Below are positions 1 to 11,221 of a stretch of 64,000 nt of DNA, one piece after another. The notes under the pieces were generated by a model. It saw only the letters and a list, made by a program, of their open reading frames with translations, searched no databases and was not told where the DNA came from. The first letter of the stretch is position 1; the number at the start of each line of letters is the position of its first letter. The DNA is from Favolaschia claudopus (lineage: Eukaryota; Basidiomycota; Agaricomycetes; Agaricales; Mycenaceae), in assembly GCA_037176885.1 (NCBI GenBank), contig JAWWNJ010000017.1, positions 806,001-870,000 of the forward strand. Reading direction: 5' to 3'. A program made the position numbers and the translations under genes.

Positions 1-216
1 CTGCGAGACAGCCCGTTGAGCCTATAAGAGCACACACAGGAAATCGCGAGCACCAGAGACTTCACGGCCGATGTAGAGAATCGATTCAACTTCGTCAAGA
101 GAGTCCATCGCGGCAGGAGACAACTAATAGTAAAGCAGTGATTGGCGTCAATCAAACCAATTTAGCGCCATGTCACATGTGACGAGTCACAAACACGCCG
201 CTCAATCTTTACGCCC

Positions 217-1456
217 ATGTCGACCGCTGGACCCCCTACGCCCCCGCCATCGTCCGCCACTGAGATTCAGGATGCTGCGCGTGAAGTAGCGCCTCCTCCT
301 GCTGCAGCTGCGTCAACATCGGCATCGTCGTCTGCGCCTCAGCAGAGGCAGGACGGGTTCACTCTCATTTTCCCGCAGCTTGCGAGCTCAGCGTCTGAAA
401 AGCGGTTCAAGCACTTGATACATACTGCAGAGGCTCACGATATTGCTGTGCGCATTCTCTTTTTGAATGTCTATTTTTCTGAGGCCAGTGGATAGTCAGA
501 TGCAGAACGCCAACAAAGCCGTTTACTTCTAACCGCGCCCCTTGTTCTTGCGTATCTCATTGTTGACGATCTGTAAGCATCCACGTGTCTTTTTGACTTC
601 AGATCTGCTCAAACGACGCGTCGTAGCCCTCCCGCACGATTCGCATTGCATCGATTGCCACAGAACCTTCTGACATCGCCTTTGGGCAAGCAACTTTATG
701 CTCTTTTAGCTTCGACTTCGGAAAGAAAATATCTCAATGTGTACACCCGAACGCATGCTTTACGAGAGCATGTTAGCCACGCCGACTTTTTCGATTCGTC
801 TCTGGGCGCTGTTTTGTCTTTGATGCTTGAAGAATTCCTCAGTGAGTTTTGTTTTCATTTTTTCGTGTCCGAGTAACTCGTACGTGGACGGAGGTGCCTT
901 ACCCCACGAGTAACTCGTCGGTATTTCATATGATGTTTGAGGCATTTGGCTTTATGCAGGAGCGCACCCTGCAATGCAGAACCTTATCTCAGCTACCTTC
1001 GGGCATTGACCCGCTTTTCTGATTCATTTCTTTCTCGTCTCATCTTCCACACACTGTCTGGTCGGTTTCTTACTCGACCATTCTTTCAGGTGCATTCCGC
1101 ACGAGAACCTTCAGCCTTTTGCAGAAAGCGTACACGTCACTTTCTCTTCCCCTTGCAGAGATGTACCTTGGACTCGCTTCGAATGATGTGCTCGCTGGTA
1201 CGTCGTTGTCGTGGTTCCATATCATGAGCTCTGACGTTCTCTCAGCGGCGCAGAGAAGCGGTTGGTCGTACGATCCTTCCACGCAAGTCCTCACCCCTCC
1301 GACGCAAAAGCCCACTGTCCGTTCCAGCGGCAATAGCTCTGCTCGTGAGTTTCTTGAAATGGTCTGATCGTCCTGTCTCTTACGCATGCACCAGCGATTT
1401 CGTCTCTCGCGACGTTTGATTTTGTTTCGAACAGTGTTGCGAAACTGGAAACTTAG
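217..1456 (+). CDS. csn8: COP9 signalosome subunit 8 (CSN8/PSMD8/EIF3K family)
   Basis: Likely subunit 8 of the COP9 signalosome, the complex that removes NEDD8 from cullin-RING ubiquitin ligases. Six exons can be read: 217-447, 496-572, 603-841, 1090-1197, 1246-1344 and 1395-1456. All junctions stay in frame and give 271 residues. The N-terminus is Pro/Ala/Ser-rich and probably disordered. The helical CSN8/PSMD8/EIF3K core follows, with 'TAPLVLAYLIVDDL' early and 'LLQKAYTSLSLPLAEMYLG' in the winged-helix-like end. It finishes with a heptad-like tail ending 'VAKLET'. The start is the first Met of an open frame in GC-rich coding sequence. The 248-bp third intron is long for this window. The family call rests on the C-terminal pattern. 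Proteasomal Rpn12 or eIF3k is less likely because of the disordered N-terminal extension and the sequence around the core. Confidence 0.72.
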
Positions 1457-2843
1457 TCCACTCACTTGTAAGATTAGCGACGTATTTTCATTTGTAAAGC
1501 ATACACATTCCAGCGGTGAAGTATTGGTGCGATCGATATGCCAGTTTCTCAGAGAACCGCTGCTGCTTTGCCTCTCGCACGCGGGTTATGCGGAAGATGC
1601 CTTCAAAAGCCGCCTGTTTTGCGCGCGATGTCGAGTGTTGGATCTCTCCGCCGATACTCTTGTAAGACCCTCATTTGAGTTGATCTAAATGAACGGCCAC
1701 AGACCGGATAGCCCGAGGGTACTAGTGCAGGATACTCCTTGAGCTTCAGTTTTCTATGCAGAATCGCGTCAGATCGCGTCGTCCGACTTCTCCCAATCCT
1801 TTTACCGTCCGAACTTTATGCCTCTAGTCACTCAGCACTTCACAAAGGTTATCCCAGTCTACTCGTCATGATTAATTTCCCTACCTTTGTGAACCTTGAA
1901 GTTTGACCCGAGCTTCCCTCCAGCCTTGTTGCGAGCGGTATTTCCTGCTATTTCTCGAAGTTCGTCCTCAGTTTGTGCTTCAGCGGTGGCGGATGCAAGG
2001 CGTAGGTGCGGTTGAATCCAGGAGAGGTACAGGCACAGCGTAAAATCCGGTGAATCTTGCAGCATCTTCCGAAATTCAGCTTGTATCCGGTAACGCCGTC
2101 GACTCGGAAGGTTTGCTTTCAGAATAACACAGTTTCTAACTTGGAACGCCAAGCCCTTCGAAGAATCTCTGAGTCTCCAGCACCAACAGCAGACACTGCT
2201 GCGATCGAACAAGCCCGCAAGCCGCCTGGATCCTGTTGCAGAAACATTGCGTCATCTCAGCAATTCCGACTTCTACGTATACCCTCTTACAAGCCGCGTT
2301 GACAAACGCTGTTGAGAGGGCACTGTGAAAAAGACAAAGGGCCGGTAAATACCCGCTGCAGTCGTCTTCGACGTCTTCGGGAGTTTATCTCGTCAAGGCG
2401 CGTAGACTTTGGATCAGCAGACCTGCGGCTCATTCATGGAAAAACAGAAGCAATTTTCTTTCGACTCTGCTGCGGTAAAAGGTCGGACAACCCCCCATAA
2501 CCCACACCCTCTACCACTGCCTCAACCACACGGAAAAAATCGATTTGGAGGCTTTCTTCTTCTTACCAGCAAACGTTTCTCCCACTGTACCCGTAGCTGC
2601 GGCTCAATCAAAGGAGAATAATGCCTACCCGACGCTTCTTAATTTGGGGCCGACGCTGGTCCCGAGGACAGCGTTGCGCGAAAAATACCGAGTGGTAGAT
2701 CCGCTGCACGAACCTGGGACCAATTCTGGTCGTCATGTCTGGCTTGTGATCTCTCTTCGGACGAAGAACTTGGCAATCTGCCACTATATAATGCGCGTCT
2801 CTTGACCGACTGCTCTTCAGTTGCCTTCCCCAGCGGTATCAGG
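1457..2843. other. Intergenic region between csn8 and the GH6 gene
   Basis: No convincing complete gene was found. A minus-strand open frame at 1859-2212 has a charged, coding-like C-terminal half containing 'RIQAEFRKMLQD', but no start exon or family could be established. The right end is the promoter and 5' leader of the cellobiohydrolase gene. Confidence 0.4.
2785..2792 (+). promoter_or_regulatory. TATA box of the cellobiohydrolase gene
   Basis: TATATAAT lies 59 bp upstream of the ATG at 2844. That is a normal core-promoter position for a strongly inducible secreted-enzyme gene in filamentous fungi. Confidence 0.6.
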
Positions 2844-4902
2844 ATGTTTACTCCTCTCGTGGCTCTTTTGGCGATCCTTCCCGCGTTTGTGAACGCACAG
2901 AGCCCCGTCTGGGGACAGTGTGGAGGTTAACACGCTTGCTGCATTCTATTGATGCGCTGTACTGACCCAAACTACTCTAGGTCAAGGATGGAGTACGTTA
3001 GGTTTACTTGATGAAGTGGATTATAGCTCATTCTAGTTCAAAGCGGGAGCCACGACCTGCGCGTCCGGTTCAGTCTGTAAGTATTCATTTAAACCTACGC
3101 TGTTAGGGTGCTTATGGTATTCTTAGGCACTGTTAGCAACCCTTACTATTCGCAATGCTTGTGAGCGCTGCGCGACTTTGTTGCTGCCATCGGAACTAAA
3201 CTGGACCTGTAGGCCGAGTACCGGAAACGGAGGCGGAGGTGGAGGTGGAGGTGGAACGACAACATCGTCGACCGTCAGCCAACCTGGGCAACCGACATCC
3301 ACTTCCTCGTCACCCACGACGAGTTCAACCCCCGCGGCCGGAAACCCCTTCGCTGGCCACAACGTACGTTGCCGATTGCTTTGCAACTCGACTCGCAACT
3401 CACCTACAATGCAGATTTACCTGACCCCTTTCTACGCTGCTGAGGCGCGTTCGATACCATATTACAAATAACATCAACGCTAACACTAAAGTCCAGGTCG
3501 CTGCTGCTGCTGCCAACATCTCGGACGCCACGACCAAGGCGAAGGCTCTCTCAGTAGCCAAAATCCCAACTTTCACCTGGTTCGACACCGTCTCCAAGGT
3601 TCCCGACCTGGGCACGTACTTGGCCGACGCAAGCGCTCAGGGCAAATCTTCCGGCACCCCCATGATCGTGCAAATTGTTGTATACGACCTTCCCGACAGG
3701 TAAGTGATGTCTATGCAGTCTGGCATGGCGTTTGACCTGATTTGCGACAAAACAGAGATTGCGCTGCTCTGGCTTCCAACGGTGAATTCAGCATTGCCAA
3801 CAACGGCCAAGCCAACTACTTCAACTACATCGACCAGCTTGTGGCTCAGATCAAAAGTGAGTTTTCGAACCTTTGCCACAGGACCACGTTAATCGGTTGT
3901 GCTAGAATTCCCTGACGTCCGTGTCATCGCTGTCATCGAGCCCGACAGTCTTGCCAACTTGGTCACCAACTTGAACGTTCAGAAGTGCTCAAACGCTCAA
4001 ACCACCTACCTCGTACGTTTGTTGAACCGCTTTCATTTCATTCAAAAAATCAATTCGCCTGGTGCAGGCCTGCGTTACGTACGCACTTCAACAGTTGAAC
4101 AAACTCGGCAATGTCTACAGCTACCTCGATGCTGGTCACGCCGGCTGGCTCGGATGGCCTGCCAACTTGACGCCCGCCGCTCAACTCTTCGCTTCTCTGT
4201 TCAAGAGCGCCGGATCGCCCAACATGGTTCGCGGTCTTGCTACCAACGTCGCCAACTACAATGCCGTGAGTGTCTCTTACCTTCCCTTTTCCATTTCACT
4301 CAAGTATCTGTGAATAGCTCTCCGCGTCCAGCCCCGACCCAATCACTCAAGGAAATTCCAACTACGACGAGATTCACTACATCAATGTAATCTTTGTTGC
4401 ATCTTCATATTCTACCTCTTGTACTCACACATTGATTCATAGGCCCTCGCTCCTGCTCTCCAGTCTTCCGGCTTCCCCGCCCACTTCATCGTCGACCAGG
4501 GCCGCTCCGGTGTCCAGAACATCCGTCAGCAATGGGGTGACTGGTGCAACGTCAAGGGCAGCGGTTTCGGCACACGTCCCACGACCAACACTGGCTCCAG
4601 TCTCATCGATTCTATCGTCTGGGTGAAGCCCGGAGGCGAGTGCGACGGTACCAGCAACTCGTCTTCGCCCCGATACGACTCGCATTGTGGTCTCTCGTAC
4701 GTTGTTCCGAAATTGAACCCCCTATTTTTGCTTACGTACTCTGTTCAATTTCATAGTGACGCTGACCAGCCTGCGCCTGAAGCTGGAACTTGGTTCCAGG
4801 TGGGTGTCTTATCTATCCTTTTCTGTTTGCCGACATGGATGCTTACGCTACTTGCAGGAATTCTTCGTGACACTGGTGACCAAGGCGAACCCCCCGTTGT
4901 AA
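2844..4902 (+). CDS. cel6A: Cellobiohydrolase II, GH6 with N-terminal CBM1 (secreted)
   Basis: Secreted exo-acting cellulase that releases cellobiose from the non-reducing ends of cellulose with inversion. After a signal peptide ending 'AFVNA' comes a fungal CBM1 (WGQCGG, GWTGATTC, YYSQCL). A linker with eight Gly followed by Thr/Ser/Pro leads to the GH6 catalytic domain. 'VVYDLPDRDCAALASNGE' carries the first catalytic-site Asp and 'VIEPDSLANL' the general acid Asp. 'DAGHAGWLGWP' and 'WVKPGGECDG' are also diagnostic. The gene is split by about ten to eleven short introns, one of which isolates a 12-nt exon (2981-2992) inside the CBM. The product is about 455 residues, normal for Cel6A. The intron after 'FYAAE' is ambiguous: a GC donor at 3445 restores the conserved EVAAA sequence, whereas the GT donor at 3449 gives an unusual EALQV. 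Confidence 0.96.
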
Positions 4903-5310
4903 AAATTTCCTTGGGATGGATGCGGCTGCATTCTAGATCCTCATTTGTATATCCTGTACACGCGCATTTCGAATAATACTTCTTGAAACTGAATCTGCAT
5001 CGATCGCTGCCTTGAGAGTCGCCACGAATTTGGTTTGACAAGGCGTTGAATTTTCACCACCCCAGATCTAAGTAATTGACGAAGTGCGTCAAATACAGCC
5101 GTTGATCTCAGTTGCAGGTTGTGAGCCTACTTACTTCTCTTGACGAGACGGTGATCTACAACGACGCCCACAAACTAATCACCTTTCAACAATACCACAG
5201 ACTTCATTGGCAAATGCGTACTGAAACGGTAAGATACATTCATTCTGAATCCGGCCTCGGCAGACTCCGTACAACAGACTTCCAATCCTACCCATATCTT
5301 CAACCACAGT
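4903..5310. other. Intergenic region between convergent GH6 and UBLCP1 genes
   Basis: This is the 3' flank shared by two convergent genes. The true last exon of the minus-strand gene may extend into 5100-5310, because splicing after 'FRTLSHK' looks possible. Otherwise nothing was recognised. Confidence 0.5.
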
Positions 5311-7105
5311 TCAGTTTACGATGAAAGAAATTGAACTGACCTTGTGCGACAAGGTTCGAAAATCTGGAACACTGGCTATATGGTTCATATATCTCGCGAG
5401 TTTGTCGAGCTCGCGGTCTGCCATGGCTTCGGGTGTGTGAGCACCTTTGAAGGCAGAGATTTTCAACCCTTCTTTCGGGTTCAGTGCGAAATTCCGGCTC
5501 TGGCAAGATTTCAACATCAGACCCCGGTTCAACTTCAGTTTAAATTTCGAAAAAGCGAAATCAACACACCAAGTCATCGACATGTATCGTGTTCGTTGCG
5601 TTGCTGTCAAGTGTCAATTGGCTGTCCTCCTTAGTATAATTTTGGAGGAGACGGACAACTGAGGAAAGTGATTCCAAATTATTTGCAGCGCCTTCACAGA
5701 GTGCGTCCATGGTTTTCCGTCCCGTTCGGTGAAGACAGTGAACATGGGCGTCTTGTCGAGGACTACCGCCGCGGTGCCGATGATCAGTATTCTGAAGATA
5801 CTTGAAGCAGAGTAGGATAGGGATCACCAAAGGATATCTATGCACAGCACCGGTGAACGGCGAAGAAGAAGAGGGAACCAATCATTGCGTAGATCGACCG
5901 AACGTACCTGATAATTTTTGAGGGATCCGATCATGCCGAGTTCGACGAGTTTGGTTTCTAACAGCAGGAATTTGAGCCTGATGAATGGATGGATGATAGT
6001 AGGACGGGGTCGGGACAAACCTAGCCACATCCAACTCGTTTGCGACCTAAATAGATACAAGGTCAAAACAACTGATTTTGAGGCGGAAGAGAAAATGCAT
6101 ACCATATGCAAACTGTTTGCGGCCAATTCGGTTCATTTTCAACCAAGCAATATTAGGCAACACGTACTATCGTAGTGTGGATATACAGCTTCTAAAAATT
6201 CGTGTAATCTCGGTCTGGCGCATTCGGCTGGTGGTAGACTGCCTGATGTTAGTGGTTTTGTGTCTAGGATTGCTGTGGAACGCAAAATCAATTTGCACCA
6301 ACCAACTTGAACGAAATGCAAAATGAGTAATGCGTACTGTAATCGATATCGAGTACAAGGAGTTTCTTCCCCGATCGCAGAGGATGAATGAGGTTGGGTT
6401 TCAAAGCGGCGGTTGCTTCCTTGACTTTGCGGATATTTCGTTGATCATTGCGGTATGCTGCACTGGCTGCTGGGTCTTCCGTGAAATCACGATCTAGGTC
6501 GTTCACAACGTCTGGCAAATTTTCGAGTTCTACAGCATGTTAGAAAAAAAATCAAACGCGGTTGTTTCAAGCACTGACGGGATGGATCTGAATATGAGAG
6601 CTTTTTCAGTTCATCCGTTCTCAGCTACGATCGGCGGATTGAGAGACCTTTGAGTTCATCGCCTTCAGGTGTCCCAATCAAAGTGAATTTCTTGCCCGTT
6701 GCAAGTCGTAAATCCGCACTGGAAATGGCGCCGTTCAGCCAGATCTTTTTTCAACGAGAATGCACGGTAAGAGTTCCCCACATTCGCTCCTGATCCGGTG
6801 GCAACTTGTTCGTCTTTGTCAAGCCGAGGATCTTTTGGCGCTCTGGCGGAACCTTTGTTAATTTATGGAGAGCCGCCTTGAAATCAAATATCCTGCATGC
6901 CACGCGTCAACGAGCGCCTCTTCTCAATGCAAACGCGGAGAAACGGCACAAACCTGTCGGTTTCAGCGATGCTGAGGGTGAAGGGCTTTCCAGCCCAGGT
7001 GAATTGAAGATCGATCCAGCGTTCTGGTTCGCCAGTCGCGGTGAGCTGTGGCCGGGAGGGTCGTAAATCACCTGAAGGAAAGGATGTTTGAAAGGAAGGG
7101 TGCAT
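5311..7105 (-). CDS. ublcp1: Ubiquitin-like domain-containing CTD phosphatase 1 (nuclear proteasome phosphatase)
   Basis: HAD-type Ser/Thr phosphatase with an N-terminal ubiquitin-like domain. Family members dephosphorylate nuclear 26S proteasome and related substrates. On the minus strand the UBL begins with 'ERWIDLQFTWAGKPFTLSI'. Short exons covering the rest of the UBL follow, then 'LIHPLRSGKKLLVLDIDY'. An intron (about 6278-6345) separates this from 'ILDTK', and splicing recreates the complete catalytic DxDxT (DIDYT). Downstream are 'ARPRLHEFLEAVYPHYDI', 'TPMFTVFTERDGKPW', 'NTIHVDDL' and 'SRNFALNPKEGLKISAFKG', in family order. The N-terminus is uncertain. A Met at 7105 is in frame with the UBL, while an ATG at 7187 opens a proline-rich leader in another frame that would need a very short intron. 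The C-terminal exon after 'SHK' is also unsettled, and 5311 is the read-through stop. Confidence 0.85.
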
Positions 7106-7187
7106 CGGGGCTTGCCTCTGTGGTTGAGCCGGATGCTTCGATCTGCGTTGCTTCAGGAGGTGGCGCAGATTGCTGGCCGTCCATGAT

Positions 7188-8906
7188 GTGTATTGGGCAG
7201 GTGAGTGAAAGGGAAGGGCAAGTAGTACGCGTTCGAGTGATTGTGCCACAGCAGGCCGAATGTGGTTCAGTTTGATAGCCGGCTCTAACCGTGTTGTGGT
7301 GGTATGCTTGGTCGTACTTGGCTTTGTTGTTGAAATTTCGAGTTCAACTCTTTCTTCTCGAACTATATTGACCTCCGTTCTCATTTTTTGGGCATCAATC
7401 GGCGCCAATGGCTGACTCGACCGTTTTGTCTGCTGACTGAGCTCATGGAACTTTGAAGGCCGACTCGGAGTGGGCTATGCAATGCAGAGCCTATACGGTT
7501 GCTTCCGACGACGTTTCGATAGGTGGGCCTATCTCCGCCCTCAGGTACTTGACGAGGCCGTGGATCTTCTATCTGAGTCATCGCAACTTTCTCGCCGGTG
7601 GAGGATGGCTCACTCGGACTCATCTCAAAGCCCAAGTCAGGTTGAACCATGATGCTATCGAACCTTGTTCTTGGCTTGCTATAGCTGGCTCCTCCTCCGA
7701 CTCCTCGTCCGCCGATTCCGAGGGCGCAATTTGGATCCATAATGCTTACTCAGACTGCTTCAAGTCACCATCTCAACGGAGTACCGCATCGTTGTCGGCG
7801 ACCCAGAAACTTGTTCCTTACCAATGGCACGGTCGTATAGACACCGAAATGGACCTGGTCGATCTCCTATGACGCTCTACCAGAGGTAAGTAACCGGACC
7901 AGGATCTTTTTTCTTGGTTTCCGACGCGTTTGATGTAACCCGGGGAATCACATCGCGTTTTGCATGGCAAAATCCCGCACTGTACGGGTTCTACTCGTGT
8001 AGGATTGGGAATCCAACGTCGGGATTTTCAGGTTCAATGTGTGTTCCTTCCCCACACGAGAAGATATTCTGGAGGTCCCTCATCGTTCCGTTAACGTCAT
8101 TGCCAGTAACGCGGACTTTTCCCCCGTCGCTGATCAGCGGATATTAAAGTTTCGGAATTCCGAGTTTGTTCTCTCGATCTCTCGTCGTGCACCAGGATAA
8201 TGATGAAGCACACGACTGGTGTCCAGGTCGGACCATGGTCCCAGAAAAGCTGAGTAACACGCATATTCAACACCGAACCGCGGTACGTTCGATTTTGTTA
8301 ACGACCCAATTTCCAGAAAAGTCTGGGCGACCAACGAAGAATTTCTTCCTTTTTTCAACTCCAGTCCACCATTGCGGCCATAATCGTCTGGTTCAACTTT
8401 TCACTCAATTCAACTCGTTGCTGCCGACCTCTCAATCCCAGTCGGCTTGCTGTCCGGTGAATCATCCAACTCACCTTTGCCGGCCGACGCGCAACCCGTG
8501 GCCGGCGTATTTATCAGATATCCATCGTGAAGAGAGTACCACATCATCGGCCGGGGTGAACAGGGTACGCGACACCCTATATATATGACGAGTGTCTCGG
8601 CAGGGCGAGTTTGCACACGCAGCGTAACCGGCGGAACTTAAAACGGAATTGTTCTTCCGATTCCCTAAGGATGAAGAAATTCCTCAGTGAGTCTAAGGAG
8701 ATGCCATTGACATGGTGTATCTGTGGCTGCCATTGAACTGGGTCTGCTATATACATTCAGAACAACGAACTCTAACGCGAGAATTCTACATTACATTACT
8801 TCTTGCAAAGTCACTGAGTCATCTAATCTGATAAAGCGGAAATCAATATTTTATTACTCACGTGTGCGACATTTCACTGGCGCGCCTTTCTTTCGTCTCC
8901 TCCCTC
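7188..8906. other. Unresolved coding-like stretch upstream of nfs1
   Basis: Several plus-strand open segments look coding but could not be joined. One is a helical segment near 7487-7640 ('VLDEAVDLLSESSQLSRRW'), followed by what could be an intron at about 7641-7690. Another is a segment near 7990-8200 containing 'VPHRSVNVIASNADFSPV'. The last is near 8400-8530 and contains 'LVAADLSIPVGLLSGES' before a stop. A 119-residue minus-strand open frame overlaps the first part. No family was recognised, and the stretch could be a diverged spliced gene or a pseudogene. Confidence 0.3.
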
Positions 8907-10964
8907 ATGTTGTCGAGACTGTCCCGTACCGCTGTCCGCAAAACCGCAGCCAAAACGAACGCAAAAGCCCTGGCGGCGGGCTCTCGTCGTGGCCTGGTGC
9001 AGCCATCGGGCGCCGACCGAGCCAGCGTTGTGGATTTACCTTCGACATACCAAGATGAGAGCCACTTCACCCCGAGATCAGGTAGAAGGTACAATACCCT
9101 TCTTTCAATGCCTTTCTGATCGCTCTAGACATGCTTGGCTTCAAACTCGAAATGCCTGTTCGGGAAGGGTCTATGAAAGAGAAAACTCGACCAATTTACT
9201 TGGACATGCAAGTTCGTAAAGCGTTGCAATTGGTCTCAACTTCTTTCAAGCTTATCTATACCGTAGGCCACCACGCCCGTCGATCCCCGAGTTCTGGACG
9301 CTATGCTTCCATTCTTCACCGACCAGTATGGAAATCCTCATAGTCGGACACACGCGTATGGATGGGAAGCAGAGCAGGCCGTCGAAGACGCTCGCAAGGT
9401 GTGCCACATGGAAACACTCTCTTTGGTGGATATGCATCCTCATACCACTTTATAATAGCATCTCGCGGACCTCATTGGCGCTGATCCGAAGGACATCGTA
9501 TTCACCTCCGGAGCAACAGAATCCAACAACATGGCTATTAAGGGTGTCGCGCGCTTTCACAAAGAGAAAAAACGGCACGTCATCACTACCCAAACGGTGG
9601 GCTTGGGGTTTGAGACTCCGAAGAAGTCCGTTAACTTATGTGGATTTGTTTGCCAGGAACATAAATGTGTGCTCGATTCATGCCGGAAACTTGGCGAGGA
9701 AGGGTTCGACATCACGTACCTGCCTGTGCAGCAAAATGGGGTCGTCTCTTTGGAGGAATTGGAGGCAGCAATACGCCCCGATACGGCGCTGGTCTCCATC
9801 ATGACGGTCAACAATGAGACTGGGGTCATCCAGCCTATGAAGGAGATTGGAGCACTTCTCCGCAAGCACCGAGGTGTCTACTTACATACGGATGCGGCTC
9901 AAGCAGTGGGCAAGATTCCGATTGACGTGAACGAGATGAATGTGGATCTCATGAGCATCTCTGGTCATAAAATATATGGTCCGAAAGGAATTGGCGCGGC
10001 CTATGTGCGGAGACGGCCTAGGGTTCGTCTCGAACCTATCATCAGTGGTGGTGGCCAAGAACGTGGGTTGCGGAGTGGTACGCTTCCCACTCCTTTGGTT
10101 GTGGGCATCGGCGCTGCTGCGCGATTTGCGAAAATGGAAATGGCTGTGAGTGCATTTAACCCCTTGATTTTGTTTCGTTTTTCCTTGGGGGTGATGAGAC
10201 TCGCACGCAGCTGAATCGAGTGAAGCTGCGTAGAAATGCGCCTTCAGCTCGGTTATGACCATAGCGTGCAGGGTACTGACTCTTTCGTGGTTTTTTTGGA
10301 TGCGGCTTAATTGATGAATGCTTAATCCTGTTTTCCATATAGCGCGATCATAAACGGATATCCGAGCTATCCACCCGACTTATAGATTCTATTAATTCGC
10401 AGGTGGAGCACGTCGTCCGGAATGGGGATTCCAATGGCTATCCGGGATGTGTTAATCTGAGTTTCTCATATGTCGAAGGAGAAAGTCTCTTGATGGCTCT
10501 GAAGGTATTGTTCTTGTGCTTCTGGAGTCTTCAGGTGCTTAGTCAATGTTGTTTCCAGGACATCGCATTATCGTCCGGCAGTGCTTGCACCTCGGCCTCA
10601 CTAGAACCTTCGTATGTCTTACGAGCATTAGGTACGACCCAACAAGTTTTTCCTCGGCCTCTGCAGTACTGATACCGTATCTTTCCTTCCTTCCTTCCTT
10701 CCTTCCAGGCGCCGCTGAGGACATGGCCCATTCGTCGCTCCGGTTTGGTATCGGTCGGTTCACAACTGAAGCCGAGGTCGACTTTGTGGTGCAACATATC
10801 GTGCGTACGGTCCAGAAGCTGAGAGATATGAGGTTGGTGGCTTTTCTTCCCTGTTTCTATGTCCGTGGATATGAAACTGACTCTACTCACGCAGCCCGTT
10901 GTGGGAAATGGTCCAGGAAGGGATTGATATAAGCAGCATCGACTGGTCGCAGTCACAGCACTAA
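8907..10964 (+). CDS. nfs1: Mitochondrial cysteine desulfurase
   Basis: PLP-dependent enzyme that takes sulfur from cysteine for iron-sulfur cluster assembly on ISCU and for tRNA thiolation. It acts in the mitochondrial matrix with ISD11 and acyl carrier protein. The first exon encodes an Arg/Lys/Ala-rich, acid-free leader ([16 protein letters not shown]), typical of matrix targeting. Class V aminotransferase motifs follow in order: '[19 protein letters not shown]', '[15 protein letters not shown]', '[10 protein letters not shown]', and '[10 protein letters not shown]' with the Schiff-base Lys. The mobile-loop Cys is in '[19 protein letters not shown]', which is the long-loop (group I) form. 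The C-terminus '[15 protein letters not shown]' matches eukaryotic Nfs1 tails. Several introns interrupt it; the one ending at 10708 uses a CTTC microsatellite as its polypyrimidine tract. The length of about 500 residues is normal. Confidence 0.96.
10682..10706 (+). repeat. (CTTC)n microsatellite inside an nfs1 intron
   Basis: Five to six CTTC/TTCC units run directly into the CAG acceptor at 10706-10708, so the repeat serves as the intron's polypyrimidine tract. Confidence 0.9.
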
Positions 10965-11221
10965 ACCGAATGTGCACTAGCATGCCCAACCTAACTACGA
11001 TATTTTCACCTATTTCCTGAGTCCTTGCTGGACATTTTGGAAGAGCATTCGCTTGCTGTTTGTCGAAATGTATATCTATATTCTGAACTAGATTATTAGT
11101 AGTCAATGTTGTTGTCGAGCTATTGCAGGTTGAGGACGTAGCGTGCACGGACCCACTCAGCTGACTAAGTCAATTTGAGACTCCGCTCTTATCATCGCCT
11201 TTTGCCTTTCTTCTTACCATC

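Noticed and set aside
8575..8590. TATATATA sequence before nfs1
   Set aside because: More than 300 bp from the nfs1 start codon, so it cannot be assigned as its TATA box.
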